Assembly: GCF_916858675.1 (NCBI RefSeq)
Contig: NZ_CAKASM010000016.1
Coordinates: 19,686-83,685, forward strand
Length of the DNA: 64,000 nucleotides
Origin: Sphingomonas sp. Leaf21
GTDB lineage: Bacteria > Pseudomonadota > Alphaproteobacteria > Sphingomonadales > Sphingomonadaceae
Direction of reading: 5' to 3'
How positions within the stretch are numbered: position 1 is the first letter of the stretch; the number at the start of each line of letters is the position of its first letter. The notes beneath the pieces were generated by a model. The model was not told where the DNA came from and searched no databases. It saw nothing but the letters and a program-made list of their open reading frames with translations. The translations under genes and the position numbers were made by a program. This document shows positions 61,622-64,000 of the stretch, piece after piece.

Positions 61622-62958
61622 CACCTGGGCAATGTGATCGTCGCCGCCAGCCCGCCTTCGGGCCGGTTGGTCAACCGGATATCGCCGCCCGCCTCGCGCA
61701 CGATCGAACGGGCCAGCGCGAGGCCGAGGCCGATTCCGCCCGTGTCCCGATTGCGCGAGCTTTCCAGCCGGATGAAGGGATCGAACACCGCTTCCAACTG
61801 GTCGGGGGCGATGCCGGGCCCCTGGTCTGCCACGATGATCGCGATATGGTCGGGCTGCGGATCGATCCGGACGTCGGCGACATAGCCATATTTGACGGCA
61901 TTCTCGATCAGGTTACGGACCGCGCGGCGCATCAGCGAGGGCCGCAGCTTCAGCCGCAGTCGTCCGCCTTCCTCGAAGGTGACGTCCTGCCCCAGGTCAT
62001 GGAAATCGGCGACCACCGCATCGACCAGCGCGTTGAGATCGACGTCCGTCTCCATCTCGCTGGGTCGGCCGACGCGCGCGAGCGAGAGGATGTCCTCCAG
62101 CGTCTTGTTCATCTCGGCGATGGTGTCGGCCATGCGCAGCCGATCCTGATCGTCCTCGACCGACTCGATCCGCACGCGAAGCGCGGCGAGCGGGGTGCGC
62201 AGATCGTGCCCGATCGCCCCCAGCATCCGGTCCTTTTCCTCCAGCATCGCGCCGATCCGCAAGCGGAGCGCGTTGAACGCGGCGATGAGCGCGGAGACGT
62301 CGAGCGGACCCTGTTCGGGAATGGGCTCGCCCTTCTCGCGCGGGTCGAACCCCTCGGCTGCGCGGGTCAGGTCGCGCAAGGGCCGCGAAATGCGACGCCC
62401 GATCCACAGCACGGGCAACAGGATGATGCCATAGAGGATCAGCGTCTGTGCGATCAGCCGCCAGACCAGATACAGCCCGTCGCGCGGCCAGATCGACCGG
62501 GTGACCAGCCACCCGCCCGTCTTCTGCTGAACCGCGATCAGCAGTTCGTCGACGGGATGCTGGCGGCGGCGGTCGAAGCGGCGGCGCGGCCAGTCGAAAT
62601 CCTCGGGATGGAACGGACGGACGCCGGTCAGGACGCGCACCACCGGATGCCCCGATTCGACGAGCCCCTCACGGATCAGCGTTTCGACCTCGGTCACGCG
62701 CGGCAGGCCGGGAGCGATCGGGTTGCTCGCCGCCCGGCGCACGCGGCCACGATCGGGCGGGGGCAGCCTGCCATTGGTCGAGCGCTCGATCGAGTCGTTC
62801 AGCCGGGCGATGGCGGGGCCCGAAATCTGTTCGAGCAGCAACGACCGCCGTTCGCGCAGCAACAGGGTGAAGCTGATCGCCTGTGCGACGAACAGCGCGA
62901 TGGCGAGCAGCAGCGCCATCTGCGCCGCCAGCCGACGCGGCCACAGCCGGATCCTCAA
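61621..62958 (-). CDS. Sensor histidine kinase
   Basis: 445 residues. A membrane helix at about 10-33 and a second at about 170-192 enclose a periplasmic sensor of about 135 residues rich in Arg and Pro. A HAMP domain follows (RRISRPLRDLTRAAEGF). The phospho-acceptor His is in GAIGHDLRTPLAALR at about 253. The ATP lid is complete: N box NLIENAVKYG, G1 DQGPGIAP, F PFIR and G2 GGIGLGLALA. It is the partner of the response regulator that lies just upstream (gap 10 nt). The signal is unknown. Confidence 0.92.
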   Translation of the reverse strand: MRIRLWPRRLAAQMALLLAIALFVAQAISFTLLLRERRSLLLEQISGPAIARLNDSIERSTNGRLPPPDRGRVRRAASNPIAPGLPRVTEVETLIREGLVESGHPVVRVLTGVRPFHPEDFDWPRRRFDRRRQHPVDELLIAVQQKTGGWLVTRSIWPRDGLYLVWRLIAQTLILYGIILLPVLWIGRRISRPLRDLTRAAEGFDPREKGEPIPEQGPLDVSALIAAFNALRLRIGAMLEEKDRMLGAIGHDLRTPLAALRVRIESVEDDQDRLRMADTIAEMNKTLEDILSLARVGRPSEMETDVDLNALVDAVVADFHDLGQDVTFEEGGRLRLKLRPSLMRRAVRNLIENAVKYGYVADVRIDPQPDHIAIIVADQGPGIAPDQLEAVFDPFIRLESSRNRDTGGIGLGLALARSIVREAGGDIRLTNRPEGGLAATITLPR

Positions 62959-62968
62959 AACCCGATCC

Positions 62969-63688
62969 TCACAGGCGCGTCACCTCCGCGGCGAGCGTAT
63001 AACCGCCGCCCCAGACGGTCTTGATGATCTCGGGCGATTTGGGATCCGCCTCGATCTTGCGGCGCAGGCGACTGACCTGATTGTCGATCGCGCGGTCGAA
63101 GGCGGCGGCCTCTCTCCCCTGGGTCAGGTCGAGCAGCTGGTCGCGCGTCAGCACCTGGCGCGGGCGGCTGACCAGGGCGAGCAGGAGATTATACTCGCCC
63201 GTCGACAGCATCACCGACACGCCCTCGCGATCGACCAGCGACCGTTCGCCCGATTTCAGGACCCAGCCCGCAAAGGCATAGGATCCGCTGTCGGGCGCAT
63301 GGAGCCGCGCGCCGCCCGCCTGGGTACGACGCAGGACCACCTTGGCACGGGTGGCGAGTTCGCGCGGCGAGAAGGGCTTCACGACATAATCGTCCGCGCC
63401 CATTTCCAGCCCGACGATGCGGTCGGTTTCCTCGGCGCGCGCGGTGAGCAGGATGACCGGCACCTCGCTGGCGGCCGCGATATGGCGGCACAGGCTGAGC
63501 CCGTCCTCGCCCGGCATCATGATGTCGAGGATGACGAGGTCGATGGCATAGGCGGCCATCCGCGTCCGCGCCGAGGCGGCATCGCCCGCCTGGGTCACGC
63601 GGAACCCCTGTTTGGTCAGATAGACGGCAAGCGGTTCGCGGATCGAGCGCTCGTCGTCGACGAGCAGCAGGTGCGGCGTGTCGGACAT
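62969..63688 (-). CDS. OmpR-family response regulator
   Basis: 239 residues from ATG 63688; an ATG at 63706 is possible. The receiver domain (about 1-118) has LLVDDERSIRE, the phospho-acceptor Asp in LVILDIMMPGEDG, and the conserved Lys in VVKPFSPREL. The winged-helix DNA-binding domain (about 140-235) has LSTGEYNLLLALVSRPRQVL and VSRLRRKIEADPKSPEIIKT ending in GGGYTL. It is transcribed ahead of its histidine kinase. Targets cannot be read from the window. Confidence 0.93.
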   Translation of the reverse strand: MSDTPHLLLVDDERSIREPLAVYLTKQGFRVTQAGDAASARTRMAAYAIDLVILDIMMPGEDGLSLCRHIAAASEVPVILLTARAEETDRIVGLEMGADDYVVKPFSPRELATRAKVVLRRTQAGGARLHAPDSGSYAFAGWVLKSGERSLVDREGVSVMLSTGEYNLLLALVSRPRQVLTRDQLLDLTQGREAAAFDRAIDNQVSRLRRKIEADPKSPEIIKTVWGGGYTLAAEVTRL

Positions 63689-63765
63689 GGGGGAAGGGTC
63701 TAGCATGGCAGGCCAGGCTCGCAAGCGGGGCGACCGGCGGAAGGACCGGTCACCCCGCGAACGGC

Positions 63766-64000
63766 TCAGTCGTCCTGCGGGGGGGCAGGCTGAGTTCCGG
63801 GTGCCATGTCGCCCCGGCGGCGACCGCCGAAGCGGGGCGCGGCGGCGCGTTCGGTCGCGTCGATCTTGCCGTCATGATTGGTGTCGAGACGGTCGAACAT
63901 TGCTACGGCACGGGCGCGATAGGCGTCGGCGGTGACGGGCTGCGGCGCGGGCCGGTCGGGCCGCGCGGCTCGGTCCGGGCGATCGCCGCCGCCCTGGCGA
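63766..64000 (-). CDS. EF-hand domain protein (5' part outside the window)
   Basis: Only the last 78 codons are present; the TGA is at 63766-63768 and the frame runs off the right edge. An EF-hand calcium loop is visible (FDRLDTNHDGKIDATERAAA), followed by an Arg/Gly/Pro-rich end (FGGRRRGDM, PAPPQDD). Short periplasmic proteins with EF-hands and Arg/Gly/Asp-rich linkers are common in sphingomonads. It precedes the two-component genes on the same strand by about 80 nt and might share a transcript. Confidence 0.75.
   Translation of the reverse strand, partial: RQGGGDRPDRAARPDRPAPQPVTADAYRARAVAMFDRLDTNHDGKIDATERAAAPRFGGRRRGDMAPGTQPAPPQDD

Noticed and set aside
1..64000. tRNA, rRNA, insertion sequence or prophage genes
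   Set aside because: No transposase, integrase or structural phage motif was seen in any frame, and no cloverleaf or rRNA sequence was recognised; almost all of the window is filled by confidently assigned genes.

Overview
The window is GC-rich, densely packed DNA from an alphaproteobacterium, most likely a sphingomonad (Sphingomonas-like). Three points suggest this: several large TonB-dependent receptors of the Xanthomonas/Caulobacter type lie next to glycoside hydrolase operons, many genes overlap their neighbour by ATGA, and enzymes are exported by Tat-type signals. This placement is inferred from gene content; no rRNA or tRNA gene is present to confirm it.

Layout. 1-5.6 kb (+): a family 2 glycosyltransferase and a ChbG/HpnK-type deacetylase, then an ECF sigma factor, a FecR anti-sigma factor and a TonB-dependent receptor with an STN signalling domain. 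5.6-12.6 kb (-): six glycan-assembly genes, each overlapping the next by 4 nt. They are a sucrose-phosphate-synthase-like/HAD fusion, a MurG-like transferase, a GT2, a GT4, a polysaccharide pyruvyltransferase and a second GT2. 12.8-23.6 kb (-): GH2 beta-mannosidase, GH3, GH125, GH92 and GH29, a set of exo-enzymes that fits stepwise N-glycan dismantling. 23.9-28.8 kb (-): DUF3667 membrane protein, CPA1 antiporter, GT4 and an LpxH-like phosphoesterase.

29.1-44.0 kb holds an N-acetylglucosamine locus. A TonB-dependent receptor (-) is divergent from cutC, a GntR/HutC regulator, an SIS-type glucosamine-6-phosphate deaminase, nagA, a GH2 beta-galactosidase, an EIIA-HPr-EI fusion and a IIC-IIB permease with an extra degenerate IIB copy, followed by an IclR regulator. 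A TGGTAT(CAT) motif occurs upstream of both the N-glycan operon and the receptor/cutC pair, which suggests the two loci form one regulon. In this reading glycans enter through the receptor, are trimmed in the periplasm, and the released GlcNAc is taken up by the PTS, deacetylated and deaminated.

44.2-48.8 kb (+): a DUF475/TerC-like membrane protein, a Crp/Fnr regulator with a coupled 62-codon ORF, and an M3 peptidyl-dipeptidase. 48.9-61.5 kb is an alpha-glucan locus: TonB-dependent receptor, flavin-dependent halogenase, GH13 alpha-amylase, GH13 alpha-glucosidase and GH97 (all -), divergent from a LacI regulator and an MFS disaccharide transporter (+). 61.6-64 kb (-): a histidine kinase, its response regulator and the end of an EF-hand protein. 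Nested palindromic elements fill several intergenic gaps (near 12.76, 29.0, 46.4, 48.8 and 61.55 kb). No CRISPR array, insertion sequence, phage gene or tRNA was seen.
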